From Andrena cerasifolii (lineage: Eukaryota; Arthropoda; Insecta; Hymenoptera; Andrenidae): 64,000 bases of DNA. The notes beneath the pieces are model-generated. The model saw only the letters and a program-made list of their open reading frames with translations, made no database searches and was not told where the DNA came from. The stretch's first letter is position 1. The number at the start of each line of letters is the position of its first letter. Below, one piece after another: positions 37,352 to 49,468 of the stretch. The stretch spans positions 1 through 64,000 of the forward strand of contig NW_027484935.1 in assembly GCF_050908995.1 (NCBI RefSeq), read 5' to 3'. The translations under genes and the position numbers were made by a program.

Positions 37352-40300
37352 AGAGGCGGAGGCCTTTCAAGAGGCGTTCGAAAATTCTGCGTCTCTTCGT
37401 TAAACAGTCACAGTCTGGAAACGTCTGCGCCACTTCTCGCTCTTTGATTTGCTCTCCGGAGACGTTACTTTGTGCCATCTCTTTCGACGGCATGTTCTCC
37501 TGTTACAAAGCCCAATTTTGTGCATTATGAAAATTTTCGCCAGATTTTGGCCAATATATCAGGGGAACATGAAATTGAAAGAGGTATACTAAATTTCAGC
37601 TTCAAAGGCATATCCTTAAAGTTGCAAATTAGAGGCGGAGGCCTTTCAAGAGGCGTTCGATAATTCTGCGTCTCTTCGCTAAACAGTCACAGTCTGGAGA
37701 CGTCTGCGCCACTTCTCGCTCTTTGATTTGCTCTCCGGAGACGTTACTTTGTGCCATCTCTTTCGACGGCATGTTCTCCTGCTACAAAGCCCAATTTTGT
37801 GCATTCTGAAAATTTTCGCCAGATTTTGGCCAATATATCAGGGGAACATGAAGTGGAAAGAGGTATACTAAATTTCAGCTTCAAAGGCATATCCTTAAAG
37901 TTGCAAATTAGAGGCGGATGCCTTTCAAGAGGCCTTCGAAAATTCTGCGTCTCTTCGTTAAACAGTCACTGTCTCGAAACATCTGCGCCACTTCTTGCTC
38001 TTTGATTTGCTCTCCGGAGCCGTTACTTTGTGCCATCTCTTTCGTCGGCATGTTCTCCTGTTACAAAGCCCAATTTTGTGCATTCTGAATATTTTCGCCA
38101 GATTTTGGCCAATATATCAGGGGAACATGAAGTGAAAAGAGGAACACTAAATTTCAGCTTCAAAGGCATATCCTTAAAGTTGCAAATTAGAGGCGGAGGC
38201 CTTTCAAGAGGCGTTCGAAAATTCTGCGTCTCTTCGTTAAACAGTCACAGTCTGGAAACGTCAGCGCCACTTCTCGCTCTTTGATATGCTCTCCGGAGAC
38301 GTTACTTTGTGCCATCTCTTTCGACGGCATGTTCTCCTGTTACAAAGCCCAATTTTGTGCATTATGGAAATTTTCGCCAGATTTTGGCCAATATATCAGG
38401 GGAACATGAAGTGGAAAGAGGTATACTAAATTTCAGCTTCAAAGGCATATCCTTAAAGTTGCAAATTAGAGGCGGAGGCCTTTCATGAGGCGTTCGAAAA
38501 TTCTGCGTCTCTTCGTTAAGCAGTCACTGTCTCGAAACATCTGCGCCACTTCTCGCTCTTTGATTTGCTCTCCGGAGACGTTACTATGTGCCATCTCTTT
38601 CGACAGAATGTTCGCCTGTTACAAAGCCCAATTTTGTGCATTCTGAAAATTTTAGCCAGATTTTGGCCAATATATCAGGGGAACATGAAGTGGAAAGAGG
38701 TATAATAAATTTCAGCTTCAAAGGCATCGCCTTAAAGTTGCCAATAAGAGGCACAGGCCTTTCAAGAGGCGTTCGAAAATTCTGCGTCTCTTCGTTAAAC
38801 AGTCACAGTCTGGAAACGTCTGCGCCACTTCTCGCTCTTTGATTTGCTCTCCGGAGACGTTACTTTGTGCCACCTCTTTCGACGGCATGTTCTCCTGTTA
38901 CAAAGCCGAATTTTGTGCATTCTGAAAATTTTCGCCTGATTTTGGCCAATATATCAGGGGAACATGAAGTGGAAAGAGGTATACTAAATTTCAGCTTCAA
39001 AGGCATATCCTTAAAGTTGCAAATTAGAGGCGGAGGCCTTTCATGAGGCGTTCGAACATTCTGCGTCTCTTCGTTAAGCAGTCACTGTCTCGAAACATCT
39101 GCGCCACTTCTCGCTCTTTGATTTGCTCCCCGGAGCCGTTACTTTGTGCCATATCATTCGACGGCATGTTCTCCTGCTACAAAGCCCAATTTTGTGCATT
39201 CTGAAAATTTTCGCCAGATTTTGGCCAATATATCAGGGGAACATGAAGTGGAAAGAGGTATACTAAATTTCAGCTTCAAAGGCATATCCTTAAAGTTGCA
39301 AATTAGAGGCGGATGCCTTTCAAGAGGCGTTCGAAAATTCTGCGTCTCTTCGTTAAAAAGTCACAGTCTGGAAACGTCAGCGCCACTTCTCGCTCTTTGA
39401 TTTGCTCTCCGGAGACGTTACTTTGTGCCATCTCTTTCGACGGCATGTTCTCCTGTTACAAATCCCAATTTTGTGCATTATGAAAATTTTTGCCAAATTT
39501 TGGCCAATATATCAGGAGAACATGAAGTGGAAAGAGGTATACTAAATTTCAGCTTCAAAGGCATCGCCTTAAAGTTGCCAATAAGAGGCGGAGGTCTTTC
39601 AAGAGGCGTTCGAAAATTCTGCGTCTCTTCGTTAAACAGTCACTGTCTCGAAACATCTGCGCCACTTCTCGCTCTTTGATTTGCTCTCCGGAGACGTTAC
39701 TTTGTGCCATCTCTTTCGACGGCATGTTCTCCTGTTACAAAGCCCAATTTTGTGCATTATGAAAATTTTTGCCAAATTTTGGCCAATATATCAGGAGAAC
39801 ATGAAGTGGAAAGAGGTATACTAAATTTCAGCTTCAAAGGCATCGCCTTAAAGTTGCCAATAAGAGGCGGAGGCCTTTCAAGAGGCGTTCGAAAATTCTG
39901 CGTCTCTTCGTTAAACAGTCACTGTCTCGAAACAGCTGCGCCACTTCTTGCTCTTTGATTTGCTCTCCGGAGCCGTTACTTTGTGCCATATCTTTCGACA
40001 GAATGTTCTCCTGTTACAAAGCCCAATTTTGTGCATTCTGATAATTTTCGCCAGATTGTGCCCAATATATCAGGAGAACATGAAGTGGAAAGAGGTATAC
40101 TAAATTTCAGCTTCAAAGGCATATCCTTAAAGTTGCAAATTAGAGGCGGAGGCCTTTCAAGAGGCGTTCGAAAATTCTGCGTCTCTTCGTTAAACAGTCA
40201 CAGTCTGGAAACGTCTGCGCCACTTCTCGCTCTTTGATTTGCTCTCCGGAGACGTTACTTTGTGCCATCTCTTTCGACGGCATGTTCTCCTGTTACAAAG

Positions 40301-43300
40301 CCCAATTTTGTGCATTATGAAAATTTTCGCCAGATTTTGGCCAATATATCAGGGGAACATGAAATTGAAAGAGGTATACTAAATTTCAGCTTCAAAGGCA
40401 TATCCTTAAAGTTGCAAATTAGAGGCGGAGGCCTTTCAAGAGGCGTTCGATAATTCTGCGTCTCTTCGCTAAACAGTCACAGTCTGGAGACGTCTGCGCC
40501 ACTTCTCGCTCTTTGATTTGCTCTCCGGAGACGTTACTTTGTGCCATCTCTTTCGACGGCATGTTCTCCTGCTACAAAGCCCAATTTTGTGCATTCTGAA
40601 AATTTTCGCCAGATTTTGGCCAATATATCAGGGGAACATGAAGTGGAAAGAGGTATACTAAATTTCAGCTTCAAAGGCATATCCTTAAAGTTGCAAATTA
40701 GAGGCGGATGCCTTTCAAGAGGCCTTCGAAAAATCTGCGTCTCTTCGTTAAACAGTCACTGTCTCGAAACATCTGCGCCACTTCTTGCTCTTTGATTTGC
40801 TCTCCGGAGCCGTTACTTTGTGCCATCTCTTTCGTCGGCATGTTCTCCTGTTACAAAGCCCAATTTTGTGCATTCTGAATATTTTCGCCAGATTTTGGCC
40901 AATATATCAGGGGAACATGAAGTGAAAAGAGGAACACTAAATTTCAGCTTCAAAGGCATATCCTTAAAGTTGCAAATTAGAGGCGGAGGCCTTTCAAGAG
41001 GCGTTCGAAAATTATGCGTCTCTTCGTTAAACAGTCACAGTCTGGAAACGTCAGCGCCACTTCTCGCTCTTTGATATGCTCTCCGGAGACGTTACTTTGT
41101 GCCATCTCTTTCGACGGCATGTTCTCCTGTTACAAAGCCCAATTTTGTGCATTATGAAAATTTTCGCCAGATTTTGGCCAATATATCAGGGGAACATGAA
41201 GTGGAAAGAGGTATACTAAATTTCAGCTTCAAAGGCATATCCTTAAAGTTGCAAATTAGAGGCGGAGGCCTTTCATGAGGCGTTCGAAAATTCTGCGTCT
41301 CTTCGTTAAGCAGTCACTGTCTCGAAACATCTGCGCCACTTCTCGCTCTTTGATTTGCTCTCCGGAGACGTTACTTTGTGCCATCTCTTTCGACAGAATG
41401 TTCTCCTGTTACAAAGCCCAATTTTGTGCATTCTGAAAATTTTAGCCAGATTTTGGCCAATATATCAGGGGAACATGAAGTGGAAAGAGGTATAATAAAT
41501 TTCAGCTTCAAAGGCATCGCCTTAAAGTTGCCAATAAGAGGCGGATGTCTTTCAAGAGGCGTTCGAAAATTCTGCGTCTCTTCGTTGAACAGTCACTGTC
41601 TCGAAACATCTGTGCCACTTCTTGCTCTTTGATTTGCTCCCCGGAGCCGTTACTTTGTGCCATATCTTTCGACAGAATGTTCTCCTGTTACAAAGCCCAA
41701 TTTTGTGCATTCTGATAATTTTCGCCAGATTTTGCCCAATATATCAGGAGAACATGAAGTGGAATGAGGTATACTGAATTTCAGCTTCAAAGGCATCGCC
41801 TTAAAGTTGCCAATAAGAGGCACAGGCCTTTCAAGAGGCGTTCGAAAATTCTGCGTCTCTTCGTTAAACAGTCACTGTCTCGAAACATCTGCGCCATTTC
41901 TTGCTCTTTGATTTGCTCTCCGGAGCCGTTACTTTGTGCCATCTCTTTCGACGGCATGTTCTCCCGTTACAAAGACCAATTTGGTGCATTATGAAAATTT
42001 TTGCCAGATTTTGGCCAATATATCAGGGGAACATGAAGTGGAAAGAGGTATACTAAATTTCAGCTTCAAAGGCATATCCTTAAAGTTGCAAATTAGAGGC
42101 GGAGGCCTTTCATGAGGCGTTCGAACATTCTGCGTCTCTTCGTTAAGCAGTCACTGTCTCGAAACATCTGCGCCACTTCTCGCTCTTTGATTTGCTCCCC
42201 GGAGCCGTTACTTTGTGCCATATCATTCGACAGAATGTTCTCCTGTTACAAAGCCCAATTTTGTGCATTCTGATAATTTTCGCCAGATTTTGCCCAATAT
42301 GTCAGGAGAACATGAAGTGGAAAGAGGTATACTAAATTTCAGCTTCAAAGGCATCGCCTTAAAGTTGCCAATAAGAGGCGGAGGCCTTTCAAGAGGCGTT
42401 CGAAAATTCTGCGTCTCTTCGTTAAACAGTCACTGTCTCGAAACAGCTGCGCCACTTCTTGCTCTTTGATTTGCTCTCCGGAGCCGTTACTTTGTGCCAT
42501 ATCTTTCGACAGAATGTTCTCCTGTTACAAAGCCCAATTTTGTGCATTCTGATAATTTTCGCCAGATTGTGCCCAATATATCAGGAGAACATGAAGTGGA
42601 AAGAGGTATACTAAATTTCAGCTTCAAAGGCATACCCTTAAAGTTGCAAATTAGAGGCGGAGGCCTTTCAAGAGGCGTTCGAAAATTCTGCGTCTCTTCG
42701 TTAAACAGTCACAGTCTGGAAACGTCTGCGCCACTTCTCGCTCTTTGATTTGCTCTCCGGAGACGTTACTTTGTGCCATCTCTTTCGACGGCATGTTCTC
42801 CTGTTACAAAGCCCAATTTTGTGCATTATGAAAATTTTCGCCAGATTTTGGCCAATATATCAGGGGAACATGAAATTGAAAGAGGTATACTAAATTTCAG
42901 CTTCAAAGGCATATCCTTAAAGTTGCAAATTAGAGGCGGAGGCCTTTCAAGAGGCGTTCGATAATTCTGCGTCTCTTCGCTAAACAGTCACAGTCTGGAG
43001 ACGTCTGCGCCACTTCTCGCTCTTTGATTTGCTCTCCGGAGACGTTACTTTGTGCCATCTCTTTCGACGGCATGTTCTCCTGCTACAAAGCCCAATTTTG
43101 TGCATTCTGAAAATTTTCGCCAGATTTTGGCCAATATATCAGGGGAACATGAAGTGGAAAGAGGTATACTAAATTTCAGCTTCAAAGGCATATCCTTAAA
43201 GTTGCAAATTAGAGGCGGATGCCTTTCAAGAGGCCTTCGAAAAATCTGCGTCTCTTCGTTAAACAGTCACTGTCTCGAAACATCTGCGCCACTTCTTGCT

Positions 43301-45444
43301 CTTTGATTTGCTCTCCGGAGCCGTTACTTTGTGCCATCTCTTTCGTCGGCATGTTCTCCTGTTACAAAGCCCAATTTTGTGCATTCTGAATATTTTCGCC
43401 AGATTTTGGCCAATATATCAGGGGAACATGAAGTGGAAAGAGGTATACTAAATTTCAGCTTCAAAGGCATATCCTTAAAGTTGCAAATTAGAGGCGGAGG
43501 CCTTTCATGAGGCGTTCGAAAATTCTGCGTCTCTTCGTTAAGCAGTCACTGTCTCGAAACATCTGCGCCACTTCTCGCTCTTTGATTTGCTCTCCGGAGA
43601 CGTTACTTTGTGCCATCTCTTTCGACAGAATGTTCTCCTGTTACAAAGCCCAATTTTGTGCATTCTGAAAATTTTAGCCAGATTTTGGCCAATATATCAG
43701 GGGAACATGAAGTGGAAAGAGGTATAATAAATTTCAGCTTCAAAGGCATCGCCTTAAAGTTGCCAATAAGAGGCACAGGCCTTTCAAGAGGCGTTCGAAA
43801 ATTCTGCGTCTCTTCGTTAAACAGTCACAGTCTGGAAACGTCTGCGCCACTTCTCGCTCTTTGATTTGCTCTCCGGAGACGTTACTTTGTGCCATTTCTT
43901 TCGACGGCATGTTCTCCTGTTACAAATCCCAATTTTGTGCATTATGAAAATTTTTGCCAAATTTTGGCCAATATATCAGGAGAACATGAAGTGGAAAGAG
44001 GTATACTAAATTTCAGCTTCAAAGGCATCGCCTTAAAGTTGCCAATAAGAGGCGGATGTCTTTCAAGAGGCGTTCGAAAATTCTGCGTCTCTTCGTTGAA
44101 CAGTCACTGTCTCGAAACATCTGTGCCACTTCTTGCTCTTTGATTTGCTCCCCGGAGCCGTTACTTTGTGCCATATCTTTCGACAGAATGTTCTCCTGTT
44201 ACAAAGCCCAATTTTGTGCATTCTGATAATTTTCGCCAGATTTTGCCCAATATATCAGGAGAACATGAAGTGGAATGAGGTATACTGAATTTCAGCTTCA
44301 AAGGCATCGCCTTAAAGTTGCCAATAAGAGGCACAGGCCTTTCAAGAGGCGTTCGAAAATTCTGCGTCTCTTCGTTAAACAGTCACTGTCTCGAAACATC
44401 TGCGCCATTTCTTGCTCTTTGATTTGCTCTCCGGAGCCGTTACTTTGTGCCATCTCTTTCGACGGCATGTTCTCCCGTTACAAAGACCAATTTGGTGCAT
44501 TATGAAAATTTTTGCCAGATTTTGGCCAATATATCAGGGGAACATGAAGTGGAAAGAGGTATACTAAATTTCAGCTTCAAAGGCATATCCTTAAAGTTGC
44601 AAATTAGAGGCGGAGGCCTTTCATGAGGCGTTCGAACATTCTGCGTCTCTTCGTTAAGCAGTCACTGTCTCGAAACATCTGCGCCACTTCTCGCTCTTTG
44701 ATTTGCTCCCCGGAGCCGTTACTTTGTGCCATATCATTCGACAGAATGTTCTCCTGTTACAAAGCCCAATTTTGTGCATTCTGATAATTTTCGCCAGATT
44801 TTGCCCAATATGTCAGGAGAACATGAAGTGGAAAGAGGTATACTGAATTTCAGCTTCAAAGGCATCGCCTTAATGTTGCCAATAAGAGGCACAGGCCCTT
44901 CAAGAGGCGTTCGAAAATTCTGCGTCTCTTCGTTAAACAGTCACTGTCTCGAAACATCTGCGCCATTTATTGCTCTTTGATTTGCTCTCCGGAGCCGTTA
45001 CTTTGTGCCATCTCTTTCGACGGCATGTTCTCCTGTTACAAAGCCCAATTTTGTGCATTATGAAAATTTTTGCCAGATTTTGGCCAATATATCAGGGGAA
45101 CATGAAGTGGAAAGGGGTATACTAAATTTCAGCTTCAAAGGCATATCCTTAAAGTTGCAAATTAGAGGCGGAGGCCTTTCAAGAGGCGTTCGAAAATTCT
45201 GCGTCTCTTCATTAAACAGTCACAGTCTGGAAACGTCTGCGCCACTTCTCGCTCTTTGATTTGCTCTCCGGAGACGTTACTTTGTGCCATTTCTTTCGAC
45301 GGCATGTTCTCCTGCTACAAAGCCCAATTTTGTGCATTCTGATAATTTTCGCCAGATTTTGGCCAATATATCAGGGGAACATGAAGTGGAAAGAGGTATA
45401 CTAAATTTCAGCTTCAAAGGCATCGCCTTAAAGTTGCCAATAAG
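37352..45444 (+). repeat. 31-monomer block, copy 2 of 8649-bp duplication
   Basis: This is the second copy of the segment at 28703-36795. I saw no substitution between the copies at any of the markers or the sample lines compared, so the duplication is recent or has been homogenised. The left limit is aaattagagg against aataagagg (37351/28702). The right limit is aataaggggc against aataagaggc (45445/36796). The ends of the two copies are separated by about two monomers (36796-37351). Confidence 0.9.
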
Positions 45445-45513
45445 GGGCACAGGCCTTTCAAGAGGCGTTCGAAAATTCTGCGTCTCTTCGTTAAACAGTC
45501 ACAGTCTGGAAAC

Positions 45514-46567
45514 GTCTGCGCCACTTCTCGCTCTTTGATTTGCTCTCCGGAGACGTTACTTTGTGCCATCTCTTTCGACGGCATGTTCTCCTGCTACAAA
45601 GCCCAATTTTGTGCATTCTGAAAATTTTCGCCAGATTTTGGCCAATATATCAGGGGAACATGAAGTGGAAAGAGGTATACTAAATTTCAGCTTCAAAGGC
45701 ATATCCTTAAAGTTGCAAATTAGAGGCGGATGCCTTTCAAGAGGCCTTCGAAAAATCTGCGTCTCTTCGTTAAACAGTCACTGTCTCGAAACATCTGCGC
45801 CACTTCTTGCTCTTTGATTTGCTCTCCGGAGCCGTTACTTTGTGCCATCTCTTTCGTCGGCATGTTCTCCTGTTACAAAGCCCAATTTTGTGCATTCTGA
45901 ATATTTTCGCCAGATTTTGGCCAATATATCAGGGGAACATGAAGTGAAAAGAGGAACACTAAATTTCAGCTTCAAAGGCATATCCTTAAAGTTGCAAATT
46001 AGAGGCGGAGGCCTTTCAAGAGGCGTTCGAAAATTATGCGTCTCTTCGTTAAACAGTCACAGTCTGGAAACGTCAGCGCCACTTCTCGCTCTTTGATATG
46101 CTCTCCGGAGACGTTACTTTGTGCCATCTCTTTCGACGGCATGTTCTCCTGTTACAAAGCCCAATTTTGTGCATTATGAAAATTTTCGCCAGATTTTGGC
46201 CAATATATCAGGGGAACATGAAGTGGAAAGAGGTATACTAAATTTCAGCTTCAAAGGCATATCCTTAAAGTTGCAAATTAGAGGCGGAGGCCTTTCATGA
46301 GGCGTTCGAAAATTCTGCGTCTCTTCGTTAAGCAGTCACTGTCTCGAAACATCTGCGCCACTTCTCGCTCTTTGATTTGCTCTCCGGAGACGTTACTTTG
46401 TGCCATCTCTTTCGACAGAATGTTCTCCTGTTACAAAGCCCAATTTTGTGCATTCTGAAAATTTTAGCCAGATTTTGGCCAATATATCAGGGGAACATGA
46501 AGTGGAAAGAGGTATAATAAATTTCAGCTTCAAAGGCATCGCCTTAAAGTTGCCAATAAGAGGCACA
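45514..46567 (+). repeat. A-B-C-D block shared with 40492-41545
   Basis: Four monomers (A with cttcgaaaaatc at 45563, B with ttcgtcggc at 45842, C at 46121, D at 46400) repeat the order and rare variants of 40541-41656 at an offset of 18 monomers (5022 bp). The D unit at 46400 keeps the aggcacagg block, whereas the unit at 41378 carries aggcggatg, so the match ends there. This is the last A-B-C-D set in the window. Confidence 0.72.
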
Positions 46568-48358
46568 GGCCTTTCAAGAGGCGTTCGAAAATTCTGCGTC
46601 TCTTCGTTAAACAGTCACAGTCTGGAAACGTCTGCGCCACTTCTCGCTCTTTGATTTGCTCTCCGGAGACGTTACTTTGTGCCATTTCTTTCGACGGCAT
46701 GTTCTCCTGTTACAAATCCCAATTTTGTGCATTATGAAAATTTTTGCCAAATTTTGGCCAATATATCAGGAGAACATGAAGTGGAAAGGGGTATACTAAA
46801 TTTCAGCTTCAAAGGCATCGCCTTAAAGTTGCCAATAAGAGGCGGATGTCTTTCAAGAGGCGTTCGAAAATTCTGCGTCTCTTCGTTGAACAGTCACTGT
46901 CTCGAAACATCTGTGCCACTTCTTGCTCTTTGATTTGCTCCCCGGAGCCGTTACTTTGTGCCATATCTTTCGACAGAATGTTCTCCTGTTACAAAGCCCA
47001 ATTTTGTGCATTCTGATAATTTTCGCCAGATTTTGCCCAATATATCAGGAGAACATGAAGTGGAAAGTGGTATACTGAATTTCAGCTTCAAAGGCATCGC
47101 CTTAAAGTTGCCAATAAGAGGCACAGGCCTTTCAAGAGGCGTTCGAAAATTCTGCGTCTCTTCGTTAAACAGTCACTGTCTCGAAACATCTGCGCCATTT
47201 CTTGCTCTTTGATTTGCTCTCCGGAGCCGTTACTTTGTGCCATCTCTTTCGACGGCATGTTCTCCCGTTACAAAGCCCAATTTTGTGCATTATGAAAATT
47301 TTTGCCAGATTTTGGCCAATATATCAGGGGAACATGAAGTGGAAAGGGGTATACTAAATTTCAGCTTCAAAGGCATATCCTTAAAGTTGCAAATTAGAGG
47401 CGGAGGCCTTTCAAGAGGCGTTCGAAAATTCTGCGTCTCTTCGTTAAACAGTCACAGTCTGGAAACGTCTGCGCCACTTCTCGCTCTTTGATTTGCTCTC
47501 CGGAGACGTTACTTTGTGCCATTTCTTTCGACGGCATGTTCTCCTGTTACAAATCCCAATTTTGTGCATTATGAAAATTTTTGCCAAATTTTGGCCAATA
47601 TATCAGGAGAACATGAAGTGGAAAGAGGTATACTAAATTTCAGCTTCAAAGGCATCGCCTTAAAGTTGCCAATAAGAGGCGGATGTCTTTCAAGAGGCGT
47701 TCGAAAATTCTGCGTCTCTTCGTTGAACAGTCACTGTCTCGAAACATCTGTGCCACTTCTTGCTCTTTGATTTGCTCCCCGGAGCCGTTACTTTGTGCCA
47801 TATCTTTCGACAGAATGTTCTCCTGTTACAAAGCCCAATTTTGTGCATTCTGATAATTTTCGCCAGATTTTGCCCAATATGTCAGGAGAACATGAAGTGG
47901 AAAGTGGTATACTGAATTTCAGCTTCAAAGGCATCGCCTTAAAGTTGCCAATAAGAGGCACAGGCCTTTCAAGAGGCGTTCGAAAATTCTGCGTCTCTTC
48001 GTTAAACAGTCACTGTCTCGAAACATCTGCGCCATTTCTTGCTCTTTGATTTGCTCTCCGGAGCCGTTACTTTGTGCCATCTCTTTCGACGGCATGTTCT
48101 CCCGTTACAAAGCCCAATTTTGTGCATTATGAAAATTTTTGCCAGATTTTGGCCAATATATCAGGGGAACATGAAGTGGAAAGGGGTATACTAAATTTCA
48201 GCTTCAAAGGCATATCCTTAAAGTTGCAAATTAGAGGCGGAGGCCTTTCAAGAGGCGTTCGAAAATTCTGCGTCTCTTCGTTAAACAGTCACAGTCTGGA
48301 AACGTCTGCGCCACTTCTCGCTCTTTGATTTGCTCTCCGGAGACGTTACTTTGTGCCA
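46567..48358 (+). repeat. 3-monomer (837-bp) tandem duplication
   Basis: The segment 46567-47521 matches 47404-48358. The order is E (with ccatttc), an M-like unit with ggaaagtgg, and F with ctcccgttac, twice. I saw two substitutions: ggaaaggggt/ggaaagaggt in E and atatatc/atatgtc in the M-like unit. Confidence 0.85.
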
Positions 48359-49189
48359 CCTCTTTCGACGGCATGTTCTCCTGTTACAAAGCCGAATTTT
48401 GTGCATTCTGAAAATTTTCGCCTGATTTTGGCCAATATATCAGGGGAACATGAAGTGGAAAGAGGTATACTAAATTTCAGCTTCAAAGGCATATCCTTAA
48501 AGTTGCAAATTAGAGGCGGAGGCCTTTCATGAGGCGTTCGAACATTCTGCGTCTCTTCGTTAAGCAGTCACTGTCTCGAAACATCTGCGCCACTTCTCGC
48601 TCTTTGATTTGCTCCCCGGAGCCGTTACTTTGTGCCATATCATTCGACAGAATGTTCTCCTGTTACAAAGCCCAATTTTGTGCATTCTGATAATTTTCGC
48701 CAGATTTTGCCCAATATGTCGGGAGAACATGAAGTGGAAAGAGGTATACTGAATTTCAGCTTCAAAGGCATCGCCTTAAAGTTGCCAATAAGAGGCACAG
48801 GCCCTTCAAGAGGCGTTCGAAAATTCTGCGTCTCTTCGTTAAACAGTCACTGTCTCGAAACATCTGCGCCATTTATTGCTCTTTGATTTGCTCCCCGGAG
48901 CCGTTACTTTGTGCCATCTCTTTCGACGGCATGTTCTCCTGTTACAAAGCCCAATTTTGTGCATTATGAAAATTTTTGCCAGATTTTGGCCAATATATCA
49001 GGGGAACATGAAGTGGAAAGGGGTATACTAAATTTCAGCTTCAAAGGCATATCCTTAAAGTTGCAAATTAGAGGCGGAGGCCTTTCAAGAGGCGTTCGAA
49101 AATTCTGCGTCGCTTCATTAAACAGTCACAGTCTGGAAACGTCTGCGCCACTTCTCGCTCTTTGATTTGCTCTCCGGAGACGTTACTTT

Positions 49190-49468
49190 GTGCCATTTCT
49201 TTCGACGGCATGTTCTCCTGCTACAAAGCCCAATTTTGTGCATTCTGATAATTTTCGCCAGATTTTGGCCAATATATCAGGGGAACATGAAGTGGAAAGA
49301 GGTATACTAAATATCAGATTCAAAGGCATCGTCTTAAAGTTGCCAATAAGAGGCACAGGCCTTTCAAGAGGCGTTCGAAAATTCTGCGTCTCTTCGATAA
49401 ACAGTCACAGTCTGGAAACGTCTGTGCCACTTCTCGCTCTTTGATTTGCTCTCCGGAGACGTTACTTT
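49190..49468 (+). repeat. Monomer family P (example)
   Basis: Family P has ctgctacaaag with gataattttcgcc, aaatatcagattc, atcgtctt, cttcgataaac and tctgtgcc. Copies are at 49190 and 50306. Related units with parts of this set are at 36635, 45284, 53095, 54769, 56164, 58675 and 63141. Confidence 0.78.
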
